Origin: Paracoccus sp. (in: a-proteobacteria) | Lineage (GTDB): Bacteria; Pseudomonadota; Alphaproteobacteria; Rhodobacterales; Rhodobacteraceae | Direction: 5' to 3' | NCBI GenBank assembly: GCA_030538705.1 | Contig: JAUNTL010000001.1 | Coordinates: 33,307-97,306, forward strand | DNA length: 64,000 nucleotides | Shown here: one piece after another, positions 26,406-34,595 of the stretch | Numbering within the stretch: position 1 is the first letter of the stretch | Layout: each line of letters opens with the position of its first letter | Program-made: the position numbers and the translations under genes | The notes under the pieces: model-generated | Databases searched by the model: none | What the model saw: the letters and a program-made list of their open reading frames with translations, nothing else | What the model was told of the DNA's origin: nothing

Positions 26406-27783
26406 GAACGGGCTTCCTTTCTGGCAGGGTTTCAGGCGGCCTTATGAAATGGCCCGCGCCGGGTTGGGCCAGCACGTCACGGCCGTCAAACGCCATGCGC
26501 CCGCGCGCGAATGTGGCGCTGACGGTCCAGGGCAGTTCCATCCCGTCATAGGGCGACCAGCCGGCAACCGAATGACGGCTGGCGGCCGCATCATAAACCC
26601 GCGCCACGGGTTCCAGCACGACCAGATCGGCGTGACGACCCGTGGCGATCCCGCCCTTGTCGCCGTCCAGCCGGAAATGCCGCGCCGGATTATCCGCCAG
26701 CAGCCGGGCCGCCCAGCCCAGCCCCAGCCCCCGCGCCATCAGCCCCTTGATCAGCAAGGGCACCATCACCTCCAGCCCCGGCACGCCGGACGCATTGGCC
26801 AGCATGTCGGGATCTGTCTTGCGATCCTCGGACCAGCTCACATGATCGGTCGAGACCATGCTGACATGTCCCGCCGCCAGATGACGCCACAGCGCCTCGA
26901 CCTCGGCGCGGGGGCGGACCGGCGGGTTGATCTTGGCCTTGCCGCCAAGGCGGGCGACATCGTTTTCCTCGTCCAGCGTCAGATAATGGATGCAGCATTC
27001 GATGGTGGCGTGATTGCCCTCGTCGCGATAGCGGCGCGCGATCTCATAGCCGCGCCCGACCGAGCAGTGAACGACATGGGCCGGGCAACCGGTGGCGGCC
27101 CCCGTCTCATAGATCTGTAACAAGGCGAGGATCTCGGTCATCGCCGGGCGCGACAGGCCATGCGCGCGCCAGTCGGTGACGCCGGCGGCCCGGACGGCGG
27201 CCATGGCGTCGCGCACATAGGCGTCATCCTCGTTATGCACACCCGCCGCCAGACCGGTGCGCGCGACCTCGGAAAAGCACTCCAGCAGCAGCGCCGGCGG
27301 GATGCGGGGAAAGCGTTTCGGATCGGTTCCGAAGGTCGAGAACTTGAACGCCGCGACACCTGCCGCCGCCTGTTCGGCGATACGCGCGGCACCTTCGGAG
27401 GGGTCGACGGTGCCATAAAGCGCGACATCGACGCGCGCCTGTGCCCCGGCGGTGGCGGCCTTGCGCGCCACGGCATCGGCCGAACAGATCAGATCCCCCT
27501 CATCATACGGCATATCGACGATCGTCGTGACACCCCCCGCCGCCGCCGCCGCAGTCGAGGCGGCAAAGCCTTCGGCGCCTTTTTGTGACAGCGAGTGGAC
27601 CTGTGCATCGACCGCCCCGGGCAGGATCAGCGCCCCGCCCAGATCGTGACGCTCGGCCGCGGCGGGTGCCCGGCCCTGTCCGATCAGCGCGACACGCCCG
27701 TCACGGACGGCCACGAAACCGCCCGGCAACTCGCCCCCGGTCAGAATGACCCGTCCGCTCAGCACAAGGTCGAAATCGGACAT
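26398..27783 (-). CDS. Cyclic amidase (hydantoinase/dihydroorotase/allantoinase family)
   Basis: A 461-residue amidohydrolase-superfamily enzyme that opens a cyclic amide such as a hydantoin. Metal ligands: D59-A-Q-V-H63 (the first His of the usual DxHxH is Gln, a variant also seen in some dihydroorotase-like proteins), the Lys expected to be carbamylated in AFKFSTFG (K147), H183 in GVHNED, H239 in HVVHCSVG, and catalytic D313 in STDHVSW. It is the first gene of the leftward operon, with AGGAG just before the start at 27783. With the downstream carbamoylase it would convert a hydantoin to an amino acid. Confidence 0.9.
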   Translation of the reverse strand: MSDFDLVLSGRVILTGGELPGGFVAVRDGRVALIGQGRAPAAAERHDLGGALILPGAVDAQVHSLSQKGAEGFAASTAAAAAGGVTTIVDMPYDEGDLICSADAVARKAATAGAQARVDVALYGTVDPSEGAARIAEQAAAGVAAFKFSTFGTDPKRFPRIPPALLLECFSEVARTGLAAGVHNEDDAYVRDAMAAVRAAGVTDWRAHGLSRPAMTEILALLQIYETGAATGCPAHVVHCSVGRGYEIARRYRDEGNHATIECCIHYLTLDEENDVARLGGKAKINPPVRPRAEVEALWRHLAAGHVSMVSTDHVSWSEDRKTDPDMLANASGVPGLEVMVPLLIKGLMARGLGLGWAARLLADNPARHFRLDGDKGGIATGRHADLVVLEPVARVYDAAASRHSVAGWSPYDGMELPWTVSATFARGRMAFDGRDVLAQPGAGHFIRPPETLPERKPVHA

Positions 27784-27911
27784 CCATGACTCCTGATGAG
27801 GTTTTCCGGGCGATCTGGCCGCAACAGATCCAGAGCTTTGCGACTCAGGCTAGCACAAGGATTCAGGATAGGTCATATGCCAAATTCCGGACACCTTATG
27901 ACGAGTCTTTC
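27784..27911. promoter_or_regulatory. Divergent control region between hydantoinase and LysR genes
   Basis: This stretch is an open extension of the LysR frame, but its third-position GC is only about 55%, far below the flanking coding DNA, so I read it as noncoding. It holds an inverted repeat GTCATA (27872-27877) and TATGAC (27897-27902), and on the minus strand two similar blocks, TAGCCTGAG (27852-27844) and TATCCTGAA (27870-27862). TAGCCTGAG equals half of the palindrome at 29131-29145, suggesting one regulator acts at both places. The hydantoinase promoter must lie here. Confidence 0.55.
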
Positions 27912-29072
27912 TTGCGCACCTCGACCCTGATCCTGACTGATCTGGTGCTGCGCCATGGCGGGCTGCGAGCGGCAGCGCGTGCGACCGGCGCGCCGCTGTC
28001 ATCGGTGTCCGCCGGCGTCGCGCGTTTCGAGGCGGGCCTGTCGCTGACCCTGATCCGGCGCAGCGCAGCCGGCGCGGCGCCCAGCGTCGCCGCCCACAGG
28101 CTGGCACCCGGTATCACACGCATGGCCGATCTGGCGCGCGAGATCCACGGCATCGGCGCGGATGCGCTGCCCGGCCACCCGATTTCTCTGGCCGCGCTGT
28201 TCCGGCTGGCCGAGGCCGCGCGGCTGGGTTCGATCCGGCGCGCGGCTGCGGTGATGGGCATCGGCCAGCCCCGGCTGACGCGCCAGCTTGCGCAGATCGA
28301 GGCAAATCACGGCACCGCCCTGCTGACGCGGACGGCAAAGGGCATCACACCGACGCCCGAAGGCAACCGCGTGCTTGGGCTGACCGAGCGGCTGGAGGCC
28401 GAATGGCGCGCCTTTTCCGGCGAGGCCGAGCCGCTGCACTCGCTGGCCTCGCGGCGCTTTTCGCTGGGCACGATCATCCCCGCAACGGAACGCGGTGATG
28501 CGGCGCGCATCGTGGCGGGTGTCGTGTCGCGGCTCTATCTCGATCACGCAATGACGATATCCGTCGCATCGGCCATTGCCGAGGATCTGATGGCCGGGCT
28601 GGACAACGGGCGCTTTGACGCGGTGCTGATCGACACCGATCTGTCAGACCCCGATTACCGCCAGCAGGAACTGGCGCGCAGTCCGGTTGCCCTGATCGGG
28701 CATCAGATCCCGATGGACCCCGGCGACCGCGCCCAGCTGGCGCAGGCCCTGATGCGGCGTCCCTTCGTGCTGCAATCACGCCGCAGCGGGCTGCGTCAGC
28801 GTGCCGAGGCGTTTCTGGACGCCAGCGCCGGTGCCGACTGGCGTCGCCGTATCCCGCTGATCGAGGTCGATTCCCTGCCCGTCATCGTCAGCATGGTCAC
28901 GGGCGGCAAATTCAACTCGATCCTGCCCGGACATGTCGGCACGAGCCTGCCTGCGGGGCTGGCCCATCCCCTGCCCGCCGGTTTTGATCAGCGTCTGCAA
29001 CTGACCTGGCGGCGCACACCGCGCACCGAACGCTTTGCCCGCACCGTCATCGCCTGCGCGACCGAGGGCTGA
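27912..29072 (+). CDS. LysR-family regulator with two HTH domains
   Basis: A regulator of about 386 residues from a TTG start at 27912; an ATG at 27786 would add 42 residues but leaves only two bases to the divergent ATG and covers low-GC3 DNA. It has a first LysR winged HTH (VLRHGGLRAAARATGAPLSS) and a second (LAEAARLGSIRRAAAVMGIG with RLTRQLAQIEANHG), then a periplasmic-binding-protein-like effector domain (FSLGTIIPATERGDAARI onward). Double-HTH LysR proteins are uncommon. Its site between the hydantoinase operon and the RidA operon makes it the probable regulator of both. Confidence 0.85.
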   Translation: MRTSTLILTDLVLRHGGLRAAARATGAPLSSVSAGVARFEAGLSLTLIRRSAAGAAPSVAAHRLAPGITRMADLAREIHGIGADALPGHPISLAALFRLAEAARLGSIRRAAAVMGIGQPRLTRQLAQIEANHGTALLTRTAKGITPTPEGNRVLGLTERLEAEWRAFSGEAEPLHSLASRRFSLGTIIPATERGDAARIVAGVVSRLYLDHAMTISVASAIAEDLMAGLDNGRFDAVLIDTDLSDPDYRQQELARSPVALIGHQIPMDPGDRAQLAQALMRRPFVLQSRRSGLRQRAEAFLDASAGADWRRRIPLIEVDSLPVIVSMVTGGKFNSILPGHVGTSLPAGLAHPLPAGFDQRLQLTWRRTPRTERFARTVIACATEG

Positions 29073-29130
29073 TCCGCCCCGCCGGTTCCTGCGGCGGCGC
29101 AGCGGGCCGGATGCATTCAGACCTCCAATC

Positions 29131-29156
29131 ATAGCCTGAGGCTATCGTTCCGATAG
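29131..29156 (+). promoter_or_regulatory. Two abutting LysR-type T-N11-A palindromes
   Basis: TAGCCTGAGGCTA (29132-29144) and TATCGTTCCGATA (29143-29155) are each perfect T-N11-A dyads, offset by 11 bp, about one helical turn. This is the arrangement of LysR recognition and activation boxes. A weak promoter candidate follows (TTGGGC at 29177 and TAATCT at 29200, 17-bp spacer), which would put the boxes near -75 and -63. Another palindrome, CGAAAGAACTTTCG, lies at 29209-29222 in the leader. Confidence 0.65.
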
Positions 29157-29239
29157 GCGTAACCCGGAGGTTTTGCTTGGGCCGGGGTGGCCGCATTCCT
29201 AATCTGGGCGAAAGAACTTTCGGAATGGAGCCGGTTCAC

Positions 29240-29587
29240 ATGAATATTCAGCGCATTGGCATGGGTTCCCGGATGAGCCAGGCGGTCATTTCGGGCGACC
29301 TTATCTGGCTGGCGGGTCAGGTCGGCGCGCCTTCGGATGACGTCTCGACCCAGACCCGGCAGGCACTGGCCAGCGTCGACGATTTGCTGGCACAGGCGGG
29401 TTCAGACCGCACCCATATCCTTCAGGTCATTGTCTGGCTGGCCGATATGGCGGATTTTGACGCCATGAACGCGGTCTATGACGGATGGATCGACCCCGCC
29501 CATCCGCCCGCCCGCGCCTGCGCCGAGGCACGGCTGGCCGCACCCGGCTATCGCGTCGAGTTCATCGTGACCGCAGCACGCAAATGA
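29240..29587 (+). CDS. RidA/YjgF-family enamine/imine deaminase
   Basis: A 115-residue RidA-family protein, which hydrolyses reactive enamines and imines from PLP enzymes or amino-acid breakdown. It shows the conserved LIWLAGQVG, the helix around QALASVDDLLAQAG, and the C-terminal PPARACAEARLAAPGYRVEFIV that carries the active-site Arg and Glu-type residues. The start at 29240 (MNIQRIGMG) has GGAG nine bases upstream; longer starts are less likely. It is the first gene of a rightward operon with an RraA-like protein (4-base overlap) and a peptide-type ABC importer. Confidence 0.88.
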   Translation: MNIQRIGMGSRMSQAVISGDLIWLAGQVGAPSDDVSTQTRQALASVDDLLAQAGSDRTHILQVIVWLADMADFDAMNAVYDGWIDPAHPPARACAEARLAAPGYRVEFIVTAARK

Positions 29588-30237
29588 GCGGGCCCGTGAC
29601 CCGCTCTGCCCGGGAAATACCGGATCTGGCGACGGTGGAAACCGCCACCTTCGGACATTTTCTGGCGGATGGATTCATGGTGCCCGCGATTCAGCCGGTA
29701 ATACCGGATGCCCGTGTTTTCGGGCCGGCGCTGACGGTGCGCCTGCCCGGCTCGGACGGATCGGCACTGATCGAGGCGCTGTCCATCGCCCTGCCGGGCG
29801 AAATCATCGTCATCGACCGCTGCGGCGATCTGCGTCACGCCTGTTTCGGAGCGGTAACCGGCATGGCCGCGCGCGAACGCGGCGTTGCCGGTGTCGTCAT
29901 CGACGGCTTTATCACCGATCAGTCCGCGCTTCTGGCCATGGGATTGCCGGTCTGGTGTCGCGGACGCTCGCCCGTCACCACCCAGAACCGGGCGATTTCG
30001 GGCGAGGTCGGCGGCGTCATTTCCTGCGGCGGCGTCAGGGTCCGCAAGGGCGATATCGTGCTGGCGGATGAAAGCGGCGTGGTCGTTCTCGACCCCGCCG
30101 AGGCCCAGCAGCAGACGGAAATCGCGCTGAAGATGCAGCAGGCCGAGACCGATATCCTGCGCCGGCTTCAGGCCGGCGAGACACTCAGACAGATTACCGC
30201 AACAACAAGCCCGAAAAGGGCGAAAAGCGGCCGATAA
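29584..30237 (+). CDS. RraA-like / HMG aldolase-family protein, degenerate active site
   Basis: A 217-residue protein of the RraA/4-hydroxy-4-methyl-2-oxoglutarate aldolase fold. The IVIDRCGDLRHACFGAVTGMAA region and GVAGVVIDGFITD match the fold, but the family DGxxRD motif reads DGFITD, so the catalytic Arg of class II pyruvate aldolases is missing. DADESGVVVLDP-like LADESGVVVLDP is kept. The start at 29584 overlaps the RidA stop (ATGA). It may be a non-aldolase member with a regulatory or different catalytic role in the pathway. Confidence 0.82.
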   Translation: MSGPVTRSAREIPDLATVETATFGHFLADGFMVPAIQPVIPDARVFGPALTVRLPGSDGSALIEALSIALPGEIIVIDRCGDLRHACFGAVTGMAARERGVAGVVIDGFITDQSALLAMGLPVWCRGRSPVTTQNRAISGEVGGVISCGGVRVRKGDIVLADESGVVVLDPAEAQQQTEIALKMQQAETDILRRLQAGETLRQITATTSPKRAKSGR

Positions 30238-30268
30238 GACCGATCTTCCAACAGAGACGAGGTAAACC

Positions 30269-31774
30269 ATGAAAGCCACGATCAAGCAGCTTTTGCTGGC
30301 CTGTTCCGCAGCGGCGATGCTGACGGGGCCGGCGCAGGCAGGCAAGGCCGACAATACGCTGAACATCGCATTCGCAGCCGAGCCAGAGCCGCTGGACACC
30401 TATAAGATCGCCGGGCGCGAAGGGCTGATCCTTGCGCGTCACGTCTATGACGGGCTGATCTACAAGGATCTGAACAGCGGCGAGTTCCTGCCCGCTCTGG
30501 CAGAAAGCTGGTCACGGCCCGACCCGATGACCATCGAGTTCAGGCTGCGTCAGGGCGTCAAATTCCACAACGGTGCCGATTTCTCGGCCGAGGATGTTCT
30601 GGCCACGCTGAACACGGTGATCACGCCGGAATATGGCACGCGCTATTCGATCTCGGTCGACTGGATTGCCGGGGTCGAAAAGCTCGATGATTTTACCATC
30701 CGCATCCATCTGGCCAAACCCTTTGCCGGCGATTTCGAGATGCTGGCGGATTCGCTGCCGATCTATCCGCATGAATATTTCCTGGCCAACGGCTCTGAGG
30801 GTATGGCGCGCCAACCGGTCGGCACCGGCCCTTACCGGCTGGTCGAACAGGATCCGGGCGTGCGCTATGTGCTGGAACGTTTTGCCGGTCACTATGCCGG
30901 CAGCCCGAAGGGCGGCGCCACGATTGACCGCATCGTCGCGCGCACCATCCCCGAAATGAACACCCAATATGCGGAAATGATGTCCGGCGCACTTGACTGG
31001 ATCTGGCGCATTCCGCCCGATCAGGCGGCGCGGCTGGAGGGGCGCGTGCAGGTGATTTCCGCCCCGATCATGCGGATATCATTCGTCAACCTTGCACCCA
31101 TCGAAGGCACTCCGCTGGCCGATCTGCGCGTCCGGCAGGCGATCTTTCACGCCATCAACCGCGAGGCGATCACCACCGCATTCGCGGGCGGCGCATCCGA
31201 GACATTGGAAAGCTTTTGCAACCCGGCTCAGTTCGGCTGCACCGGGGATGTCACCCAATACCCCTATGACCCGGAGCGCGCCCGCGCGCTGCTGGCCGAG
31301 GCCGGGCATGGCGACGGGCTGGTGCTGCCGGCGGTTTTCGCCGCCATGCCGCGACCGGTGGCCGAAGCCATCGCCGCCGATCTCGCCCGCGTCGGGGTGA
31401 CGATGCAGCTGGATGAGCTGCAATTTGCCGCCGGCGTCGGAAAGTGGCGTGAAAAGCAGGTTCCGGCCTTTTTCACCAATTGGGGCAGCTATGGCGTCGG
31501 AGATGTGGCGTTTCTTCTGTCCAACTTCTTCGGCGGCGAGGCTGATGACCTGGTCAAGGATGCCGAGTTGATCGACTGGCTGACCACGGGTGACACCTCG
31601 ACCGATCCCGGCCAGCGCCAACAGGTCTATGCCAGCGCGCTCGGCAAGATCGCGGATCAGGCTTATGTCGTGCCGATGTACAGCTTTAACGTGAATTACG
31701 GGCTGTCCCCCGACCTGACCTTTCAGCCTTACCCCGACGAGTTCGCCCGCTTCTGGGAAGCGTCCTGGAAATGA
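30269..31774 (+). CDS. Peptide/opine-type ABC transporter binding protein, DppA family
   Basis: A 501-residue SBP_bac_5 family periplasmic protein with a Sec signal peptide cleaved near GPAQAG. Family hallmarks are ALAESWSRPDPMTIEFRLRQ, VKFHNGADFSAEDVLATL, PVGTGPYRLVEQDPG and LADLRVRQAIFHAINREAI. Start at 30269 has GAGG at good spacing. It begins the ABC part of the RidA operon, 31 bases after the RraA-like gene. Members transport di/oligopeptides, nickel, opines or sugars; ligand here is unknown. Confidence 0.92.
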   Translation: MKATIKQLLLACSAAAMLTGPAQAGKADNTLNIAFAAEPEPLDTYKIAGREGLILARHVYDGLIYKDLNSGEFLPALAESWSRPDPMTIEFRLRQGVKFHNGADFSAEDVLATLNTVITPEYGTRYSISVDWIAGVEKLDDFTIRIHLAKPFAGDFEMLADSLPIYPHEYFLANGSEGMARQPVGTGPYRLVEQDPGVRYVLERFAGHYAGSPKGGATIDRIVARTIPEMNTQYAEMMSGALDWIWRIPPDQAARLEGRVQVISAPIMRISFVNLAPIEGTPLADLRVRQAIFHAINREAITTAFAGGASETLESFCNPAQFGCTGDVTQYPYDPERARALLAEAGHGDGLVLPAVFAAMPRPVAEAIAADLARVGVTMQLDELQFAAGVGKWREKQVPAFFTNWGSYGVGDVAFLLSNFFGGEADDLVKDAELIDWLTTGDTSTDPGQRQQVYASALGKIADQAYVVPMYSFNVNYGLSPDLTFQPYPDEFARFWEASWK

Positions 31775-31783
31775 CCCCGGCCG

Positions 31784-31806
31784 GGGGCGCGCGATTGCCG
31801 CGCCCC
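31784..31806 (+). terminator. GC-rich intercistronic hairpin after the binding-protein gene
   Basis: GGGGCGCG (31784-31791) pairs with CGCGCCCC (31799-31806) around a 7-base loop, just after the binding-protein stop. No U-run follows. It probably stabilises the upstream message and lowers expression of the permease genes. Confidence 0.6.
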
Positions 31807-31828
31807 TTCGCGCAAGAGGGAGATCCTG

Positions 31829-32749
31829 ATGTCACTCTATCTCGCAAGGCGGCTCGTGGTCGCGTTTTGCGTCTGCATTGCGGTGTCGATGCTCAGCTTT
31901 GGCCTGATGTTTCTGGCCGGTGATCCGGCCATCGCGATCGCCGGATCGGGCGGGTCGGCCCGCGATGCCGAGGCGATCCGTATCGCCTATGGGTTCGACC
32001 GCCCGTTTCTGGTGCAGTATCTGGACTGGATCGGGCGGGTGCTGCGCGGAGATTTCGGGCAAAGCATCTATTTCAATATGCCGGTTACCGATATCATTGC
32101 CGCCCGCCTGCCCGTCACGCTGAAGCTGGGGTCGCTGTCCTTTGGGCTGGCGCTGATCGTGGCCGTGCCGCTGGGCGTCATGGCGGCGCTGCATCCGGGC
32201 GGGGTGATCGACCGGCTGGCCCTGTTGCTGGCGGTGACCGGGCAGGCGATCCCCAGCTTCTGGCTGGGGCTGATGGCGATTGTCATCTTTGGTGTCTGGT
32301 ACGGGCTGGTGCCGATCTCGGGGGTGGATCAATGGCAGGGCTATATCCTCCCGGTGATCGTGCTGGCCTATTCGGCGATGCCCGCGATGATGCGGATCAC
32401 GCGATCAGGGATGATCGACGTCCTGGGCACGGACTATATCCGCACGGCCTATGCCAAAGGGCTGTCGGGCTGGCAGGTGATCGGCGGGCATGCCCTGCGC
32501 AATGCCGTTCTGCCGCTGGTTTCACTGGCAGCGGTCCAGTTCGGGGTGCTGCTGTCGGGGTCAATCGTCATCGAAAGCGTGTTCGCCGTGAACGGGCTGG
32601 GCCGGCTGGCCTGGGAATCGCTGCTGCGCGCCGATCTGCCGGTGGTGCAGGCGATCATCCTGATCCTGTCGCTGATCTATGTGCTGCTGACCACCGCCGG
32701 CGACATGCTGAACGCATGGCTTGATCCGCGCATCAGGGGGGGCAGCTGA
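31829..32749 (+). CDS. ABC transporter permease, DppB family
   Basis: A 306-residue permease with about six helices. The conserved DppB N-terminus (LARRLVVAFCVCIAVSMLSF), the GFDRPFLVQYLDWIGRVLRGDFGQSI periplasmic region and the EAA-type loop around YIRTAYAKGLSGWQVIGGHALRNA identify it. It follows the binding-protein gene after a hairpin and shares one base with the next permease start (TGATG). Confidence 0.93.
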   Translation: MSLYLARRLVVAFCVCIAVSMLSFGLMFLAGDPAIAIAGSGGSARDAEAIRIAYGFDRPFLVQYLDWIGRVLRGDFGQSIYFNMPVTDIIAARLPVTLKLGSLSFGLALIVAVPLGVMAALHPGGVIDRLALLLAVTGQAIPSFWLGLMAIVIFGVWYGLVPISGVDQWQGYILPVIVLAYSAMPAMMRITRSGMIDVLGTDYIRTAYAKGLSGWQVIGGHALRNAVLPLVSLAAVQFGVLLSGSIVIESVFAVNGLGRLAWESLLRADLPVVQAIILILSLIYVLLTTAGDMLNAWLDPRIRGGS

Positions 32750-33618
32750 TGAGCATCACCGAGGAGGCCCGGCCGCCGCGGATCTGGTCAAGGGCGTTGC
32801 GCAATTCGGGCTTTGTGATCGGCGGGGCTGTGCTGCTGGTCATGGTTCTGGTCGCGCTGTTCGCGCCGCTGCTGGCCCCGCATGATCCCTATGCGCAGGA
32901 TCTCACGCAGCGCTTTTTGCCCCCTTTCTGGCACGAGCGCGCGGTTCCCGAACATCTGCTGGGCACCGACCATCTGGGCCGTGACTATCTTTCGCGGCTT
33001 ATCTATGGCGCGCGCATCTCGCTCGGCGTCGGGGTCGGGGTGGTCGCGGTCTCGGCGGTCATCGGCGTGTCGCTGGGTCTGATCGCCGGCTATTTCGGCG
33101 GTATCACCGATATGATCATCAGCTTTCTGATCACCACGCGGCTGTCGCTGCCTATCGTGGTCGTCGCACTGGCCGCGGTGGCCTTTGCCGGGGCCTCGCT
33201 GACGACGCTGATCACGGTTCTGGGGCTGCTCTTGTGGGATCGCTTTGCGGTCGTCTCGCGCGCGGCAGCGCAATCCCTGCGCAGCCGCGAGTTCATCAAG
33301 GGCCTGCGCGCCATCGGGGCCAGTCAGGCGCGCATCCTGTTTCTGGAAATCCTGCCCAATATGCGCAGCGCCCTGATCGTCGTTCTGACGCTGGAGGTCG
33401 CGAATGTCATCCTGCTGGAGGCCGCGCTGTCTTTCCTTGGTCTTGCCGTGCGCGCGCCGACCCCGTCCTGGGGGCTGATGATCGCCGAGGGACGCGAGAA
33501 TATCCTGTTCGACCCCTGGCTGATCGCATTGCCGGGCGCCGCGCTCTGTGTGTTGGTGCTGGCGGTGAACCTGCTGGGCGACGGGCTGCGCGATCTGACC
33601 GGAGGCAGGGTGAAATGA
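32749..33618 (+). CDS. ABC transporter permease, DppC family
   Basis: A 289-residue permease, partner of the upstream DppB-type protein. It has the DppC-specific motif HLLGTDHLGRDYLSRLIYGARISL after the first helix, the cytoplasmic EAA loop (FIKGLRAIGASQARILFLEILPN) and the C-terminal LSFLGLAVRAPTPSWGLMIAEGR. It overlaps the next ATPase gene by four bases. Confidence 0.93.
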   Translation: MSITEEARPPRIWSRALRNSGFVIGGAVLLVMVLVALFAPLLAPHDPYAQDLTQRFLPPFWHERAVPEHLLGTDHLGRDYLSRLIYGARISLGVGVGVVAVSAVIGVSLGLIAGYFGGITDMIISFLITTRLSLPIVVVALAAVAFAGASLTTLITVLGLLLWDRFAVVSRAAAQSLRSREFIKGLRAIGASQARILFLEILPNMRSALIVVLTLEVANVILLEAALSFLGLAVRAPTPSWGLMIAEGRENILFDPWLIALPGAALCVLVLAVNLLGDGLRDLTGGRVK

Positions 33619-34595
33619 CCGGGACGCTTCTTGATCTGCGACAGCTTTTCGTCACCATTCCGACCGGGCGCGGGCCGCTGAATGCCGTTCGCGGCGTCGA
33701 TCTGCGCCTTCACGCCGGCGAGACGCTGTGTCTGGTCGGCGAATCCGGCTGTGGCAAATCGCTGACTGCCATGTCGCTGATGGGGCTGGGGCCACCCAAT
33801 GCCGACACGCGCGCCGAACGGTTCGACCTGCTCGGCCATGACATGCGCGGCGCCGGCCGCCGCTGGCACGGGCTTCGCGGGCGCGGGCTGTCGATGATCT
33901 TTCAAGATCCGATGACCTCGCTGAACCCCACCCTGAACGTCGGCCGGCAGCTGACCGAAGGCGCGATCCGCGCCGAAGGCATCCGCCGTGCCACCGCACG
34001 CGACCGGGCGGTCGAGATACTGGAACGGGTCGGCATTGCACGCGCGGGCGAACGCCTGGGGCAATATCCGCATCAGTTTTCCGGCGGGCAGCGCCAGCGG
34101 CTGATGATCGCAATGGCATTGATGGGCCGGCCGCGCCTGCTGATCGCGGACGAACCGACGACCGCGCTTGACGTCACCATTCAGGCACAGATCCTGACGT
34201 TGCTGGTGGGGCTTCAGCGCGAGTTCGGGCTGGGGCTGCTGCTGATCACCCATGATCTGGGCGTCGTCGCCACGGTCGCTGACCGCGTGTCGGTCATGTA
34301 TGCCGGCCGCATCGTCGAGGAGGGGCGCGCGCCCGAGGTTTTCACCACCCCGATGCATCCTTACACGACCGGGCTGATGGGCGCGGTTCCGATCCCCGGC
34401 CGGACCCCGCGCGGCCAGCCCCTGCCCGCGATCCCCGGCCGGGTTCCCAGCCTGATCGGCACCACTGCCGGCTGTGCATTCCGTGATCGCTGCGCGCGGG
34501 CGATGCCGGTCTGCGCCTTGGACGGCCCGCCGGTCGCGACGCGCGGCAGCCACCGCGCCGAATGCCACCTGCCGATGACGGAGACCCGGCGATGA
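33615..34595 (+). CDS. ABC transporter ATP-binding protein, DppD family
   Basis: A 326-residue ATPase with Walker [10 protein letters not shown]-loop [11 protein letters not shown], signature FSGGQRQR, Walker [13 protein letters not shown] and H-loop ITHDLG. The C-terminal oligopeptide domain includes [12 protein letters not shown] and a Cys-rich tail ([15 protein letters not shown]) that may bind an Fe-S cluster, as in related proteins. The start at 33615 overlaps the permease stop (ATGA); the longer open frame upstream is spurious. Confidence 0.93.
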   Translation: MTGTLLDLRQLFVTIPTGRGPLNAVRGVDLRLHAGETLCLVGESGCGKSLTAMSLMGLGPPNADTRAERFDLLGHDMRGAGRRWHGLRGRGLSMIFQDPMTSLNPTLNVGRQLTEGAIRAEGIRRATARDRAVEILERVGIARAGERLGQYPHQFSGGQRQRLMIAMALMGRPRLLIADEPTTALDVTIQAQILTLLVGLQREFGLGLLLITHDLGVVATVADRVSVMYAGRIVEEGRAPEVFTTPMHPYTTGLMGAVPIPGRTPRGQPLPAIPGRVPSLIGTTAGCAFRDRCARAMPVCALDGPPVATRGSHRAECHLPMTETRR

